Assembly (NCBI RefSeq): GCF_015234305.1
Contig: NZ_JADGMI010000002.1
Coordinates: forward strand, 248,001 to 312,000
DNA length: 64,000 nucleotides
Source of the DNA: Superficieibacter sp. 1612_C1
GTDB taxonomy: Bacteria > Pseudomonadota > Gammaproteobacteria > Enterobacterales > Enterobacteriaceae
Direction: 5' to 3'
Below, piece by piece: positions 30,381 to 40,654 of this stretch. How positions within the stretch are numbered: position 1 is the stretch's first letter; each line of letters begins with the position of its first letter. Both the position numbers and the translations under genes were made by a program. Under the pieces are notes generated by a model. That model ran no database searches and had not been told where the DNA came from. It worked only from the letters and a program-made list of their open reading frames with translations.

Positions 30381-32218
30381 ACATGCTTGCCTTAACCATT
30401 ATTCTGCCATTGATTGGCTTCCTTCTGCTGGCGTTCTCACGCGGACGCTGGTCTGAGAATCTCTCGGCCACGGTCGGCGTGGGGTCCATCGGCCTCGCGG
30501 CGCTGGTTACCGCGTTTGTCGGCATGGATTTCCTGAATGGCGATCGTACGCCGTTCAGCCAGCCGCTGTGGACCTGGATGTCGGTCGGCGATTTCAATAT
30601 CGGTTTTAACCTCGTGCTGGACGGCCTGTCGCTGACCATGCTCTCGGTGGTGACCGGCGTCGGCTTCCTCATTCATATGTTCGCTTCCTGGTACATGCGC
30701 GGTGAAGAGGGCTACTCCCGCTTCTTCGCCTACACCAACCTGTTTATCGCCAGCATGGTCATTCTGGTGCTGTCCGATAACCTGCTGCTGATGTATCTCG
30801 GCTGGGAAGGCGTGGGCCTGTGCTCCTATCTGCTGATCGGTTTCTACTATACCGATCCGAAGAACGGCGCGGCAGCGATGAAAGCGTTCGTGGTGACGCG
30901 CGTTGGTGACGTGTTCCTCGCCTTCGCGCTGTTCATTCTCTATAACGAACTGGGCACGCTGAACTTTCGCGAGATGGTCGAGCTGGCACCGCAGCACTTC
31001 GCCAACGGTAGCACCACGTTGCAGTGGGCGACGCTGATGCTGTTGGGCGGCGCGGTCGGTAAATCGGCACAGCTGCCGTTGCAGACCTGGCTTGCTGACG
31101 CGATGGCCGGTCCGACGCCGGTCTCTGCGCTGATCCACGCCGCGACGATGGTCACTGCGGGTGTGTACCTGATTGCGCGTACTCACGGCCTGTTCCTGAT
31201 GACGCCGGAAATCCTGCATCTGGTTGGCATCGTGGGCGCGGTGACGCTGGTAATGGCCGGTTTTGCCGCGCTGGTGCAGACCGACATCAAGCGCGTGCTC
31301 GCCTACTCCACCATGAGCCAGATTGGCTACATGTTCCTGGCGCTGGGCGTTCAGGCGTGGGATGCGGCGATTTTCCACCTGATGACTCACGCCTTCTTTA
31401 AAGCGCTGCTGTTCCTGGCGTCTGGCTCGGTGATCCTCGCCTGCCACCACGAGCAGAACATCTTTAAAATGGGCGGCCTGCGCAAGTCGATTCCGCTGGT
31501 CTACCTGAGCTTCCTGATTGGTGGCGCGGCGCTGTCGGCGCTGCCGCTAATTACCGCAGGCTTCTTCAGTAAGGATGAGATCCTCGCAGGCGCGATGGCC
31601 AATGGTCATTTCAACCTGATGATTGCCGGTCTGGTCGGGGCGTTTATGACCTCGCTCTATACCTTCCGCATGATTTTCATTGTTTTCCACGGCAAAGAGC
31701 AGATTCACGCTCACGCAGGGAAGGGGATCACGCACCATCTGCCGCTGATCGTGCTGATGCTGCTGTCCACTTTCCTCGGCGCGCTGATTGTGCCGCCGTT
31801 GCAGAATGTACTGCCGCATACCACTGAGATGGAGCACGGTCGGGTACTGACGCTGGAGATCACCTCAGGCGTTGTGGCGATTGCCGGTATTCTGATTGCT
31901 GCCTGGCTGTGGCTGGGTAAACGCACGCTGGTGACCTCAATTGCGAACAGCGCGCCGGGCCGCTTCTTCGGCACCTGGTGGTTCCATGCCTGGGGATTTG
32001 ACTGGCTGTACGACAAAGTGTTCGTTAAGCCGTTCCTGGGCATCGCCTGGCTTATCCGTCGCGATCCGCTTAATGCGCTGATGAATATCCCGGCTATCCT
32101 TTCCCGCTTTGCAGGTAAAGGACTGCTGTTCAGCGAGAACGGTTATCTGCGCTGGTACGTGGCGTCGATGAGCATTGGCGCGGTGGTAGTGCTCGGCCTG
32201 TTGATGGTATTGCGTTGA
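30377..32218 (+). CDS. nuoL: NADH-quinone oxidoreductase subunit L
   Basis: NuoL is the distal antiporter-like proton channel with the long lateral helix along the membrane arm. The 613-residue protein equals the E. coli length. It has more than a dozen hydrophobic helices, the [15 protein letters not shown] segment with a key glutamate, and the key lysines in [13 protein letters not shown] and [11 protein letters not shown] 161-base gap with a REP element follows before nuoM. Confidence 0.97.
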   Translation: MNMLALTIILPLIGFLLLAFSRGRWSENLSATVGVGSIGLAALVTAFVGMDFLNGDRTPFSQPLWTWMSVGDFNIGFNLVLDGLSLTMLSVVTGVGFLIHMFASWYMRGEEGYSRFFAYTNLFIASMVILVLSDNLLLMYLGWEGVGLCSYLLIGFYYTDPKNGAAAMKAFVVTRVGDVFLAFALFILYNELGTLNFREMVELAPQHFANGSTTLQWATLMLLGGAVGKSAQLPLQTWLADAMAGPTPVSALIHAATMVTAGVYLIARTHGLFLMTPEILHLVGIVGAVTLVMAGFAALVQTDIKRVLAYSTMSQIGYMFLALGVQAWDAAIFHLMTHAFFKALLFLASGSVILACHHEQNIFKMGGLRKSIPLVYLSFLIGGAALSALPLITAGFFSKDEILAGAMANGHFNLMIAGLVGAFMTSLYTFRMIFIVFHGKEQIHAHAGKGITHHLPLIVLMLLSTFLGALIVPPLQNVLPHTTEMEHGRVLTLEITSGVVAIAGILIAAWLWLGKRTLVTSIANSAPGRFFGTWWFHAWGFDWLYDKVFVKPFLGIAWLIRRDPLNALMNIPAILSRFAGKGLLFSENGYLRWYVASMSIGAVVVLGLLMVLR

Positions 32219-32262
32219 GTTGAGACTTTGGGATGGTCGGGCTGGGACCCGACCTGCATAGA

Positions 32263-32292
32263 GTAGGCCCGGTAAGCGCAGCGCCACCGGGC
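32263..32292. repeat. REP element in the nuoL-nuoM gap
   Basis: GTAGGCCCGGTAAGCGCAGCGCCACCGGGC is a REP-type palindrome inside the nuo operon. It occupies part of the 161-base gap and could stabilise the upstream part of the transcript. Confidence 0.75.
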
Positions 32293-32379
32293 ATCAAGTC
32301 CCACAGTCCCACGTGAGTTTTGTGAGAATTCGTTGAAATCAGGTCTCTCAGGAGACTTAAACAAGGAACAAAGATCGCC

Positions 32380-33909
32380 ATGCTATTACCCTGGCTAATA
32401 CTAATTCCCTTTATCGGCGGCTTCCTGTGCTGGCAGACCGAACGCTTCGGCGTGAAGGTGCCACGCTGGATCGCGCTGATCACCATGGGATTGACGTTTT
32501 TGCTCTCCCTGCAACTCTGGTTGCAGGGCGGCTATTCTCTGACGCAATCCGCCGGTTTACCGCAGTGGCAGTCAGAATTTTTGCTGCCGTGGATCCCGCG
32601 TTTTGGTATCTCCATTCATCTGGCGCTGGATGGCCTGTCGCTGCTGATGGTGACGCTGACCGGTCTGCTTGGCGTACTGGCGGTGCTCTGCTCATGGCGT
32701 GAGATCGAAAAATATCAGGGCTTCTTCCATCTGAACCTGATGTGGATCCTCGGCGGCGTTATCGGCGTGTTCCTCGCCATCGACATGTTCCTGTTCTTCT
32801 TCTTCTGGGAGATGATGCTGGTGCCGATGTACTTCCTGATTGCGCTGTGGGGCCATAAAGCCTCCGACGGGAAGACGCGTATCTCCGCGGCCACCAAATT
32901 CTTCATCTATACCCAGGCCAGCGGTCTGGTGATGCTGATTGCCATTCTGGCGCTGGTCTTCGTGCACTATAGCGCGACCGGCGTCTGGACCTTCGACTAC
33001 GAAGCGCTGCTGAAAACGCCGATGTCACACGGGGTGGAATACCTGTTGATGCTGGGCTTCTTCATCGCCTTTGCGGTGAAAATGCCGGTGGTGCCGCTGC
33101 ACGGCTGGCTGCCGGACGCCCACTCCCAGGCCCCGACCGCCGGTTCTGTCGACCTTGCAGGTATCCTGCTGAAAACGGCGGCCTACGGTTTGCTGCGTTT
33201 CTCTCTGCCGCTGTTCCCGAACGCCTCGGCTGAGTTTGCGCCGATTGCCATGTGGCTTGGTGTGATCGGCATTTTCTACGGCGCGTGGATGGCCTTTGCC
33301 CAGACCGATATCAAACGTCTGATTGCTTACACCTCCGTATCGCACATGGGCTTCGTGCTGATTGCGATTTACACCGGCAGCCAGCTGGCATATCAGGGTG
33401 CAGTGATCCAGATGATCGCCCACGGCCTCTCTGCCGCCGGGATGTTCATCATCTGTGGTCAGCTTTACGAGCGTCTGCATACCCGTGACATGCGCATGAT
33501 GGGCGGATTGTGGAGCAAAATTAAATGGCTGCCGGCCATGTCGCTGTTCTTCGCGGTGGCGACGCTTGGGATGCCGGGCACCGGTAACTTCGTTGGCGAA
33601 TTTATGATCCTGTTCGGCAGCTACAAGGTGGTTCCGGTCATTACGGTGATTTCAACCTTCGGTCTGGTGTTCGCCTCCGTATACTCGCTGGCCATGCTGC
33701 ACCGCGCCTATTTCGGTAAAGCGAAAAGCGAAATCGCCGCGCAAGAACTGCCGGGAATGTCGCTGCGCGAGCTGTCTATCATTCTGCTACTGGTTGTGCT
33801 GCTGGTACTGCTGGGCTTCTGGCCTCAGCCGATTCTGGATACCTCGCATTCTGCGATGAGCAACATCCAGCAGTGGTTTGTTAATTCCGTTTCTACTACA
33901 AGGCCGTAA
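32380..33909 (+). CDS. nuoM: NADH-quinone oxidoreductase subunit M
   Basis: NuoM is the middle antiporter-like proton channel. The 509-residue protein has about 14 hydrophobic helices, the FFFWEMMLVPMYFLI segment with the conserved glutamate, and the AVKMPVVPLHGWLPDAHSQAPTAGS motif containing a key lysine. ATG 32380 is preceded by AAGGA. The nuoN start is six bases after its stop. Confidence 0.97.
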   Translation: MLLPWLILIPFIGGFLCWQTERFGVKVPRWIALITMGLTFLLSLQLWLQGGYSLTQSAGLPQWQSEFLLPWIPRFGISIHLALDGLSLLMVTLTGLLGVLAVLCSWREIEKYQGFFHLNLMWILGGVIGVFLAIDMFLFFFFWEMMLVPMYFLIALWGHKASDGKTRISAATKFFIYTQASGLVMLIAILALVFVHYSATGVWTFDYEALLKTPMSHGVEYLLMLGFFIAFAVKMPVVPLHGWLPDAHSQAPTAGSVDLAGILLKTAAYGLLRFSLPLFPNASAEFAPIAMWLGVIGIFYGAWMAFAQTDIKRLIAYTSVSHMGFVLIAIYTGSQLAYQGAVIQMIAHGLSAAGMFIICGQLYERLHTRDMRMMGGLWSKIKWLPAMSLFFAVATLGMPGTGNFVGEFMILFGSYKVVPVITVISTFGLVFASVYSLAMLHRAYFGKAKSEIAAQELPGMSLRELSIILLLVVLLVLLGFWPQPILDTSHSAMSNIQQWFVNSVSTTRP

Positions 33910-33915
33910 ATCGCC

Positions 33916-35373
33916 ATGACAATAACTCCACAACACCTGATTGCGCTGCTACCGCTGCTAATCGTCGGTCTGACGGTGGTGGTCGTGATGCTCAGCATTG
34001 CGTGGCGACGCAATCATTTTCTCAATGCCACGCTGTCGGTCATTGGGCTTAATGTCGCGTTAGTTTCGCTCTGGTTTGTTGGCCAGGCGGGCGCAATGGA
34101 CGTCACGCCGCTGATGCGCGTCGATGGATATGCAATGCTTTATACCGGGCTGGTCCTGCTGGCGAGCCTCGCCACCTGTACCTTTGCCTACCCGTGGCTG
34201 GAAGGCTATAACGACAATCAGGAAGAGTTCTACCTGCTGGTGCTGATTGCCGCGCTGGGCGGCATCCTGCTGGCAAACGCCAACCACCTGGCGTCGCTGT
34301 TCCTTGGTATTGAGCTGATCTCGCTGCCGCTGTTTGGCCTGGTGGGTTACGCCTTCCGTCAGAAACGCTCGCTGGAAGCCAGCATCAAATACACCATCCT
34401 CTCTGCCGCAGCCTCGTCTTTCCTGCTGTTCGGTATGGCGCTGGTGTACGCGCAGTCCGGCAACCTGTCGTTCCTCGCCATCGGTAAGAGCCTCGGCGAC
34501 GGCATGCTGCACGAGCCGCTGCTGCTGGCAGGTCTCGGTCTGATGATCGTCGGTCTCGGCTTTAAACTGTCGCTGGTGCCGTTCCACCTGTGGACGCCGG
34601 ACGTTTACCAGGGCGCGCCTGCGCCGGTTTCCACCTTCCTGGCGACGGCAAGCAAAATCGCTATCTTCGGCGTGGTAATGCGTCTGTTCCTCTACGCGCC
34701 GGTAGGCCATAGTGAAGCGGTACGCGTGGTGCTGGGTGTTATCGCCTTTGCCTCCATCATCTTCGGTAACCTGATGGCGCTGAGCCAGACCAATATCAAA
34801 CGTCTGCTCGGTTACTCCTCCATTTCCCACCTCGGCTATCTGCTGGTGGCGCTGATTGCCCTGCAAAGCGGCGAGATGTCGATGGAAGCGGTAGGCGTTT
34901 ATCTGGCCGGTTACCTGTTCAGCAGCCTCGGCGCGTTCGGCGTGGTCAGCCTGATGTCCAGCCCGTACCGTGGCCCGGATGCCGATTCCCTGTTCTCCTA
35001 TCGCGGTCTGTTCTGGCACCGTCCGATTCTGGCTGCGGTCATGACGGTGATGATGCTGTCGCTGGCAGGTATCCCGATGACGCTCGGCTTTATCGGTAAG
35101 TTCTACGTGCTGGCCGTCGGTGTACAGGCGCACCTGTGGTGGCTGGTTGGCGCGGTGGTTGTCGGTTCCGCGATTGGTCTTTACTACTACCTGCGCGTGG
35201 CAGTAAGCCTGTACCTGAGTGCGCCGGAGAAACTGAACCGCGATGCGCCGTCGAACTGGCAGTACAGCGCGGGCGGTATCGTGGTGCTGATCTCCGCGCT
35301 GCTGGTGCTGATCCTCGGCGTCTGGCCGCAGCCGCTGATTAGTATCGTGCAGCGGGCGCTGCCGCTGATGTAA
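33916..35373 (+). CDS. nuoN: NADH-quinone oxidoreductase subunit N
   Basis: NuoN is the proximal antiporter-like channel of complex I and the last gene of the operon. The 485-residue protein matches E. coli NuoN in length. It has about 14 hydrophobic helices, the [17 protein letters not shown] segment with a membrane glutamate, and [24 protein letters not shown], a characteristic NuoN motif. A strong terminator follows 16 bases after the stop. Confidence 0.97.
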   Translation: MTITPQHLIALLPLLIVGLTVVVVMLSIAWRRNHFLNATLSVIGLNVALVSLWFVGQAGAMDVTPLMRVDGYAMLYTGLVLLASLATCTFAYPWLEGYNDNQEEFYLLVLIAALGGILLANANHLASLFLGIELISLPLFGLVGYAFRQKRSLEASIKYTILSAAASSFLLFGMALVYAQSGNLSFLAIGKSLGDGMLHEPLLLAGLGLMIVGLGFKLSLVPFHLWTPDVYQGAPAPVSTFLATASKIAIFGVVMRLFLYAPVGHSEAVRVVLGVIAFASIIFGNLMALSQTNIKRLLGYSSISHLGYLLVALIALQSGEMSMEAVGVYLAGYLFSSLGAFGVVSLMSSPYRGPDADSLFSYRGLFWHRPILAAVMTVMMLSLAGIPMTLGFIGKFYVLAVGVQAHLWWLVGAVVVGSAIGLYYYLRVAVSLYLSAPEKLNRDAPSNWQYSAGGIVVLISALLVLILGVWPQPLISIVQRALPLM

Positions 35374-35388
35374 GCGCGATGCAGAAGT

Positions 35389-35418
35389 AAAAAAACCGCC
35401 GAAATAGGCGGTTTTTTT
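35389..35418 (+). terminator. Rho-independent terminator of the nuo operon
   Basis: ACCGCC (35395-35400) pairs with GGCGGT (35407-35412). It is preceded by a run of A and followed by seven T. Confidence 0.9.
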
Positions 35419-35456
35419 ATGGTCGATAACAAACCTGCCTGGCTATTGTATGCGCC

Positions 35457-35560
35457 GTTTTGCCGGGTGGCGGCTTCGCCTTACCCGGCCTGCGAAAATG
35501 ATGAATACCAACAGGTTATTCGTGATCTGTAGGCCTGCGCAAGCGCAGCGCCGTCAGGCA
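35457..35560. repeat. BIME after nuoN: two REP-type units
   Basis: A REP unit (35457-35491, GCCGGGTGGCGGC...) and a diverged facing unit (35529-35560, GTAGGCCTGCGCAAGCGCAGC...) lie between the convergent nuoN and yfbL genes. The remaining part of this 333-base gap (35561-35706) is AT-rich and shows nothing else I recognise. Confidence 0.7.
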
Positions 35561-35706
35561 TAATTCCACAGTATATGGACATTTCGCTTTGCGTTAAAAA
35601 GCATAAAAGCCGAACATAAATCCAGTGGTGTAATGTTTTATTCTGGATTTACCTCTTTGCTAATAGCACAGTAATAAAAACGCATCCGCCAACAGCCGGA
35701 AAAGCT

Positions 35707-36699
35707 TTATTCATTTTTATCATTCATCAATAATATAAAAACCCCGTCCACCACCCGCGCCATTTTCCCATAATCCAGCCGATCCGCCGTATCTCCCGGC
35801 TGGTGATATTCCGTATTGCGATAAAACGCCGTATCGGTGATCATCACCGCGCTGATGCTCTGACGCCAGTAATTCATATGATCGGAAAAGTCGATACCAG
35901 GCACCCATTCCGGGGCGTTGATGGAGTAGACGGGTAAGCCTTCGGCACCCAGCAACGCCGCTTTCACCTCGCGCACCGCGCTGATATCGTTCAGTCGTCC
36001 AATTACGGCAATAAAATCTCCGCGATCGGGATATAACGCGCTGAGTGCGGAAAAGGGATAGCGCTGACTGCCGGGCTGTGAATCGTAATAGCCGATCATT
36101 TCCAGCGCTACCATCAGTTTTACCGGGCGCTGCACAGTGCTGGCGTGGACCGCGCTGCCCATTTCATCGCTGCGGAAAAAGGGCGGTTCCTCCGAAGCAT
36201 AGGCGACCAGTTCGACGCCGGTTTTTAGCGGCGCGTGTTGCAGCAGGCGCGCCAGCTCCAGCAGACCGGCGACGCCGCTGGCATTGTCGTCCGCGCCGGG
36301 CGTGTAGTGCATAGCCTCACCATCACCTCCGGCCACGGCATCATAATGCGCACCGATGATAATCACCGGGCCTTGCTGCGGGCCATAGCGGGCGATGATA
36401 TTACGGAAAGGGCCTCCCGTTACCGGCACAGCCTGTTCGCTGACCTGCGCGCCGTGTTGCTCAAACCCCTGCGTAATATACTTTGCCGCGGCGTCCAGAT
36501 GTTCGCGGCGATCGGCGCTGCGTGGATACAGGGTTTCGGAGAAATAGCGAACGTCTTTCTCCAGCCGTTGTGGATCGGCGTGCTGCTGACTTGACGATAA
36601 GGGTGTTACCCACGGCTGATACAGGATAATCGCGCCGGACATGATGCTAATAAAGATAGCGAACAAGCTGAAGGATAATTTCTTTTTTAATATAGGCAT
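35707..36699 (-). CDS. yfbL: YfbL, M28-family zinc aminopeptidase-like protein
   Basis: This 330-residue protein belongs to the M28 peptidase family. An N-terminal hydrophobic segment (about residues 9-28) after a short basic start makes it a membrane-anchored or exported protein facing the periplasm. Metal-site residues are visible as His118 (GAHYD), Asp137 (GADDN), the glutamate pair 170-171 (ASEEP) and a histidine in FSDHMNYW near the C-terminus. The catalytic Asp120 is in GAHYD. Its natural substrate is not known. It is divergent from yfbK. Confidence 0.88.
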   Translation of the reverse strand: MPILKKKLSFSLFAIFISIMSGAIILYQPWVTPLSSSQQHADPQRLEKDVRYFSETLYPRSADRREHLDAAAKYITQGFEQHGAQVSEQAVPVTGGPFRNIIARYGPQQGPVIIIGAHYDAVAGGDGEAMHYTPGADDNASGVAGLLELARLLQHAPLKTGVELVAYASEEPPFFRSDEMGSAVHASTVQRPVKLMVALEMIGYYDSQPGSQRYPFSALSALYPDRGDFIAVIGRLNDISAVREVKAALLGAEGLPVYSINAPEWVPGIDFSDHMNYWRQSISAVMITDTAFYRNTEYHQPGDTADRLDYGKMARVVDGVFILLMNDKNE

Positions 36700-36800
36700 T
36701 ATTTATTCTGAAAATATAATTCCATTTTATATTTTTTAAAATTATGAGTTCTTCTGTTCAGGTATTATTTATTTTTTATGCAAGGGAGGGTAGGGAAATA

Positions 36801-36845
36801 TATACTCGTCATACTTCATATTGTATATGTGATGGCTGCGGGCTA
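36801..36845. repeat. Half-copy of the dispersed CGTCATACTTCA repeat
   Basis: TATACTCGTCATACTTCA followed by a TGATGGCTGCG-type stretch matches the left end of the repeat family seen at 48998-49114. No matching right end is visible, so it looks truncated. It lies in the 260-base divergent yfbL/yfbK gap, where I see no other feature. Confidence 0.45.
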
Positions 36846-36959
36846 TTCGGTCCATCTCAGGACTCCGTTCCGGCAGGCTGGCACAACCGCTTTTCAAAAG
36901 CATCTGAAGCGTTTTTTCCTGTAACGTGAATTAGTTGGAGTATTTAAAAAGGAATTTGT

Positions 36960-38546
36960 ATGAATAATGACAATGTATTAATAATATCTATATGTATGCT
37001 TTTACTGGGCGGCTGTAGCCAGGGCATCGTCGGCTCTGCCTCGTCAGGAGTATCAATGCAGTCGAGCGGAGGATGGCAAAGCGGCAGCGCATCCATAAAG
37101 CCGTCTCCTGTCTCCAGCGCCAGATATACCCACTACGATGAAAACCCGATTAAACAGGTAAGCCAGGCACCCCTCGCCACGTTTAGCCTTGACGTGGACA
37201 CCGGAAGCTACGCTAACGTGCGGCGCTTTCTGAATCAGGGGCAACTGCCGCCGCCCGACGCCGTGCGAGTAGAAGAGATGCTCAACTATTTCCCTGCCCC
37301 TCAGTTTAAAAAAGATATCAACACCTCAGAGGCCGCCAGTAAACCGATGCCATTTGCGGTCAAATACGAACTGGCTCCCTCGCCGTGGAACGCGCAGCGC
37401 ACGCTGTTAAAAGTCGATGTTCAGGCAAGGGACATGAAGACCGGGGAGTTGCCGCCTGCCAATCTGGTCTTTCTGATCGATACTTCCGGCTCTATGCAGC
37501 CAGTGGAACGCCTGCCGCTGATCCAGTCGGCGCTAAAACTGCTGGTAAACGACCTGCGCGCGCAGGATAACATCACGATTGTGACCTACGCGGGCGGTAC
37601 CCACGTCGCGCTTGCGCCTACAGCGGGGAATAACAAAACCGCGATTAAAGCGGCGATTGAAAGTCTGGATGCTTACGGGAGTACCGGTGGTGAAGCGGGA
37701 TTACGGCTGGCTTATGAGCAGGCCGAAAAAGGGTTTATCAAAGGCGGCGTAAACCGTATTTTGCTGACCACCGACGGCGACTTTAACCTCGGTATTACCG
37801 ATCCCAAAGACATCGAAGCGCTGGTGAAAAAAGAGCGCGAAAAAGGGATTACCTTATCCACGCTGGGCGTCGGTGATGACAACTTCAACGAAGCCATGAT
37901 GGTAAAAATTGCTGATGTGGGTAACGGCAATTACAGCTATATCGACTCCCTCTCCGAGGCGCAGAAAGTCCTCTATGATGAAATGCATCAAACGCTGGTC
38001 ACCGTTGCCAAAGATGTAAAATCGCAAATCGAATTTAATCCGCAGTGGGTGACCGAGTACCGGCAGATTGGTTATGAAAAACGTCAATTGCGCGACGAGG
38101 ATTTTAATAACGACAAGGTGGATGCTGGCGATATCGGCGCGGGTAAACACGTCACGCTGTTCTTTGAACTGACGCTTAACGGGCAGAAAGCCTCGGTGGA
38201 TAAACTGCGCTATGCTCAGAACAAAGCTGCATCAAAACCAACAAAATCTGATGAGCTGGCGTGGATCAAGCTGCGCTGGAAAGCGCCGCAGGCCAGCGAA
38301 AGTACCTTAGCCGAGTTCCCGGTCGTTAAGGGCGAGATGCCAACCTTTGCTAACGCCTCAGAAGATTTTCGTTTCTGGGCTGCGGTGGCGGCATACGGGC
38401 AAAAACTGCGTGGTTCAGAATATCTGGCGGATACGACCTGGCCGCAAATTATTAAATGGAGTGAACAGGCGCGCGGGGACGATAAGCAAGGCTATCGCGC
38501 GGAGTTTAGTAAACTGGTGAAACTGGCGGAAGGCTTATCTCACTGA
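36960..38546 (+). CDS. yfbK: YfbK, VWA-domain lipoprotein
   Basis: This 528-residue protein has a lipoprotein signal peptide: a hydrophobic core from about residue 6 and a lipobox LLGGC with the lipidated cysteine at residue 19. A VWA region follows an N-terminal family domain, with MIDAS DTSGS at residues 174-178 and a TTDGDFN segment. A C-terminal domain typical of YfbK (DUF3520) includes the LRDEDFNNDKVDAGDIGAG segment. The function is unknown; family members are linked to cell-envelope processes. E. coli YfbK is somewhat longer. ATG 36960 has AAAAGGA upstream. Confidence 0.9.
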   Translation: MNNDNVLIISICMLLLGGCSQGIVGSASSGVSMQSSGGWQSGSASIKPSPVSSARYTHYDENPIKQVSQAPLATFSLDVDTGSYANVRRFLNQGQLPPPDAVRVEEMLNYFPAPQFKKDINTSEAASKPMPFAVKYELAPSPWNAQRTLLKVDVQARDMKTGELPPANLVFLIDTSGSMQPVERLPLIQSALKLLVNDLRAQDNITIVTYAGGTHVALAPTAGNNKTAIKAAIESLDAYGSTGGEAGLRLAYEQAEKGFIKGGVNRILLTTDGDFNLGITDPKDIEALVKKEREKGITLSTLGVGDDNFNEAMMVKIADVGNGNYSYIDSLSEAQKVLYDEMHQTLVTVAKDVKSQIEFNPQWVTEYRQIGYEKRQLRDEDFNNDKVDAGDIGAGKHVTLFFELTLNGQKASVDKLRYAQNKAASKPTKSDELAWIKLRWKAPQASESTLAEFPVVKGEMPTFANASEDFRFWAAVAAYGQKLRGSEYLADTTWPQIIKWSEQARGDDKQGYRAEFSKLVKLAEGLSH

Positions 38547-38550
38547 GCGT

Positions 38551-38581
38551 CAGGGGATGTCTGCATGACAGGCATCCCCTG
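38551..38581. terminator. Hairpin between convergent yfbK and cheV
   Basis: CAGGGGATG (38551-38559) pairs perfectly with CATCCCCTG (38573-38581). It lacks a clear T-run on either strand, so its terminator role is uncertain. Confidence 0.5.
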
Positions 38582-38586
38582 TTACG

Positions 38587-39588
38587 TCAGGCGCTTTTGC
38601 GGCTGATCAGCGGTCCCTGACCGTTTGTCGCCGCGCGATCCAGCGCTTCCTGAATGACCGAAGAGAGTTCGTTAATCTCAAATTTCGCCACGTAGCCGTC
38701 GGCCTGTACTTTGCGAATATGATCTTCGTTAGCGTTGCCGGACAGCGACGAGTGGATCACCACCGGAATATGTTTCAGACGCTCATCGGTTTTGATCTTG
38801 CGGGTGAGGGTGAAGCCATCCATCTCCGGCATTTCCAGGTCGGTGAGCACCAGCGAAATTTTATCGGTTACCGGTACGCCTTCATTGCGGGCTTCTTCAG
38901 CCAGCTTTTCGATTTTTTCCCATGCCTCTTTACCGGTAATATGCAGCTGCGCCGGGATTTCCATCGACTCCAGGGCTTTCGCCAGCATCATTCTCGCCAC
39001 TTTCGAATCCTCCGCCACGATGGCGGTAGAGCCGGCTTTCACCTTAAATTTTTGCGTCTGTAAGTTGGTAGCGTGCAGATCGTGTTCCGCCGGAACGATG
39101 TCATACAGGATCTGTTCAACGTCGATGACCAGCGCGAGATTATTACTGTTTTTATCTTCATCAAGACAGGCGATGCTGGTGATGTATTGACCGTTAATGG
39201 CTTTCTCGGCGGTATGGATCTGCGTCCAGTCGAGGCGAATAATATTTTCCACCGACTCCACCGCAAAGGCCTGCACGCTGCGGGCGTACTCAGTAATCAA
39301 TAAAATATTCAGCCCTGTTGAGGGCTTACAGCCAGCGACGGCAGGAAGGTCGATCACAGGAATAATTTGATCGCGAATATTGACCATTCCGAGCAGCGGC
39401 GGTTTGATCCCCGCCGGACGCGTGAAGGTCGGCATCGGGACAATCTCGCGCAGCTTAAAGACGTTAATGCCGAACAGCTCGGATTTCGCATCATGGGCGG
39501 ACTCGCCAAGACGAAACAGCAGCAGTTCGAAGCGGTTCGACAGGGTCAGATTGGCCCTGTCGTCGATGTCTTTCTGAAAAGTATCCAT
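38587..39588 (-). CDS. cheV: chemotaxis coupling protein CheV
   Basis: CheV couples chemoreceptors to the CheA kinase and adds a phosphorylatable adaptation domain. The 333-residue protein has an N-terminal CheW-like domain (about residues 18-165; GINVFKLREIVPMP, VNIRDQIIPVIDLP) and a C-terminal receiver domain (about 183-310), with the phospho-acceptor Asp250 in VLTDLEMPEMDG. It is alone between yfbK and rbn, far from the main chemotaxis operons. E. coli K-12 lacks it, whereas Salmonella has a cheV at the same site, from memory. It implies that the organism is motile. Confidence 0.93.
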   Translation of the reverse strand: MDTFQKDIDDRANLTLSNRFELLLFRLGESAHDAKSELFGINVFKLREIVPMPTFTRPAGIKPPLLGMVNIRDQIIPVIDLPAVAGCKPSTGLNILLITEYARSVQAFAVESVENIIRLDWTQIHTAEKAINGQYITSIACLDEDKNSNNLALVIDVEQILYDIVPAEHDLHATNLQTQKFKVKAGSTAIVAEDSKVARMMLAKALESMEIPAQLHITGKEAWEKIEKLAEEARNEGVPVTDKISLVLTDLEMPEMDGFTLTRKIKTDERLKHIPVVIHSSLSGNANEDHIRKVQADGYVAKFEINELSSVIQEALDRAATNGQGPLISRKSA

Positions 39589-39670
39589 AAAACCCTCAGG
39601 AGGTAAGGTAAACGCGAAACCGTATTACCGGGTTATCGGCATCTTGTGGAAAAAATCGAGGGCTTTACAT

Positions 39671-40588
39671 TCAAACCGTGACGACGGCGAAATCTTCCGC
39701 CAGCTGGGTCTCAGGAAATACGCGACGGCACTCCGCCAGAAGCTCTGCGCAGCCAGCGGCATCGTAGCGGGAACTGACGTGAGTCATTATCAGCCTGCCA
39801 ACCCCAGCCGCCTTTGCCAGTTCGGCGGTCTGGACCGTGGAGGAGTGACCCCGGCTATTGGCTTTTTCCGCCATAGCGTGCTCCAGCGTGGTTTCATGCA
39901 CCATCAGGTCTACGCCGTCAGCGAGGCTTAACGCGGCGGGGCAGGGCGCGGTATCGCCAAAAATGGCCAGCTTTTTGCCCGGCGTTGGCGCGCTCAGATA
40001 ATCCTGGCCGTTAACCACCCGGCCATCCTCCAGGGTGACAGTCAGTCCCTGCTTGAGCTGCTGAAACAGCGGGCCGGGCACAATGCCCTCGGCTTTCAGC
40101 GCTGCGGCATTCAGCGCGCCGGGTTTGTCGTGCTCTTCGATACGATAGCCGTAACACTCCACCGGATGATTAAGGGCAAACGCCGTGACGGTATAGCGAT
40201 CGTCGCTAAGCACGTGACCGGCGCTGATTTCTTCAATCGTCAGCGGGTAATCGGTCCACGAACCGCTTAAGCGCAGCGCGGTTTCGACAAACTCGCGTAA
40301 TCCTTTTGGTCCGTAGAGCGTGAGCGGCTGCGGGTTACCCTGCATCGAACGGCTGCATAACAGACCGGGCAGACCGAAAAGGTGATCGCCGTGCAGATGG
40401 GTAATAAAGATTTTATCCAGTTTGCCAGGATGGAAAACCGTGTTAAGCAATTGATGCTGAGTACCTTCGCCGCAGTCAAACAGCCATATGGCAGAGGCAG
40501 TTGGCTGTTGCAAATTTACTAAAATCGACGTCATATTACGCGTACGGGTCGGCACCCCGGCGGACGTTCCCAAAAAAGTTAATTCCAT
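39671..40588 (-). CDS. rbn: ribonuclease BN / RNase Z (ElaC)
   Basis: This 305-residue metallo-beta-lactamase-fold nuclease matures tRNA 3' ends and has exonuclease activity. The zinc-binding motif HLHGDH is at residues 64-69, and later metal ligands are in FGDTAPC, the SRGHSS histidine and the THVSSRY segment. A TTG one codon upstream could serve as a start, but ATG 40588 gives the standard [14 protein letters not shown] and the E. coli length of 305. It is divergent from elaA. Confidence 0.95.
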   Translation of the reverse strand: MELTFLGTSAGVPTRTRNMTSILVNLQQPTASAIWLFDCGEGTQHQLLNTVFHPGKLDKIFITHLHGDHLFGLPGLLCSRSMQGNPQPLTLYGPKGLREFVETALRLSGSWTDYPLTIEEISAGHVLSDDRYTVTAFALNHPVECYGYRIEEHDKPGALNAAALKAEGIVPGPLFQQLKQGLTVTLEDGRVVNGQDYLSAPTPGKKLAIFGDTAPCPAALSLADGVDLMVHETTLEHAMAEKANSRGHSSTVQTAELAKAAGVGRLIMTHVSSRYDAAGCAELLAECRRVFPETQLAEDFAVVTV

Positions 40589-40654
40589 CAATTGTTACCC
40601 TCGCCGCGTATGAAAACCTCATTATAACGCGACGATCTCAATAAGGAGCACAGC

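Noticed and set aside
30437-31450. 337-codon open frame antisense to nuoL
   Set aside because: It has low-complexity His/Arg/Gln-rich translation and no start signals.
36744-36929. 61-codon frame between yfbL and yfbK
   Set aside because: It overlaps the truncated dispersed repeat and has no ribosome-binding site or protein-like features.
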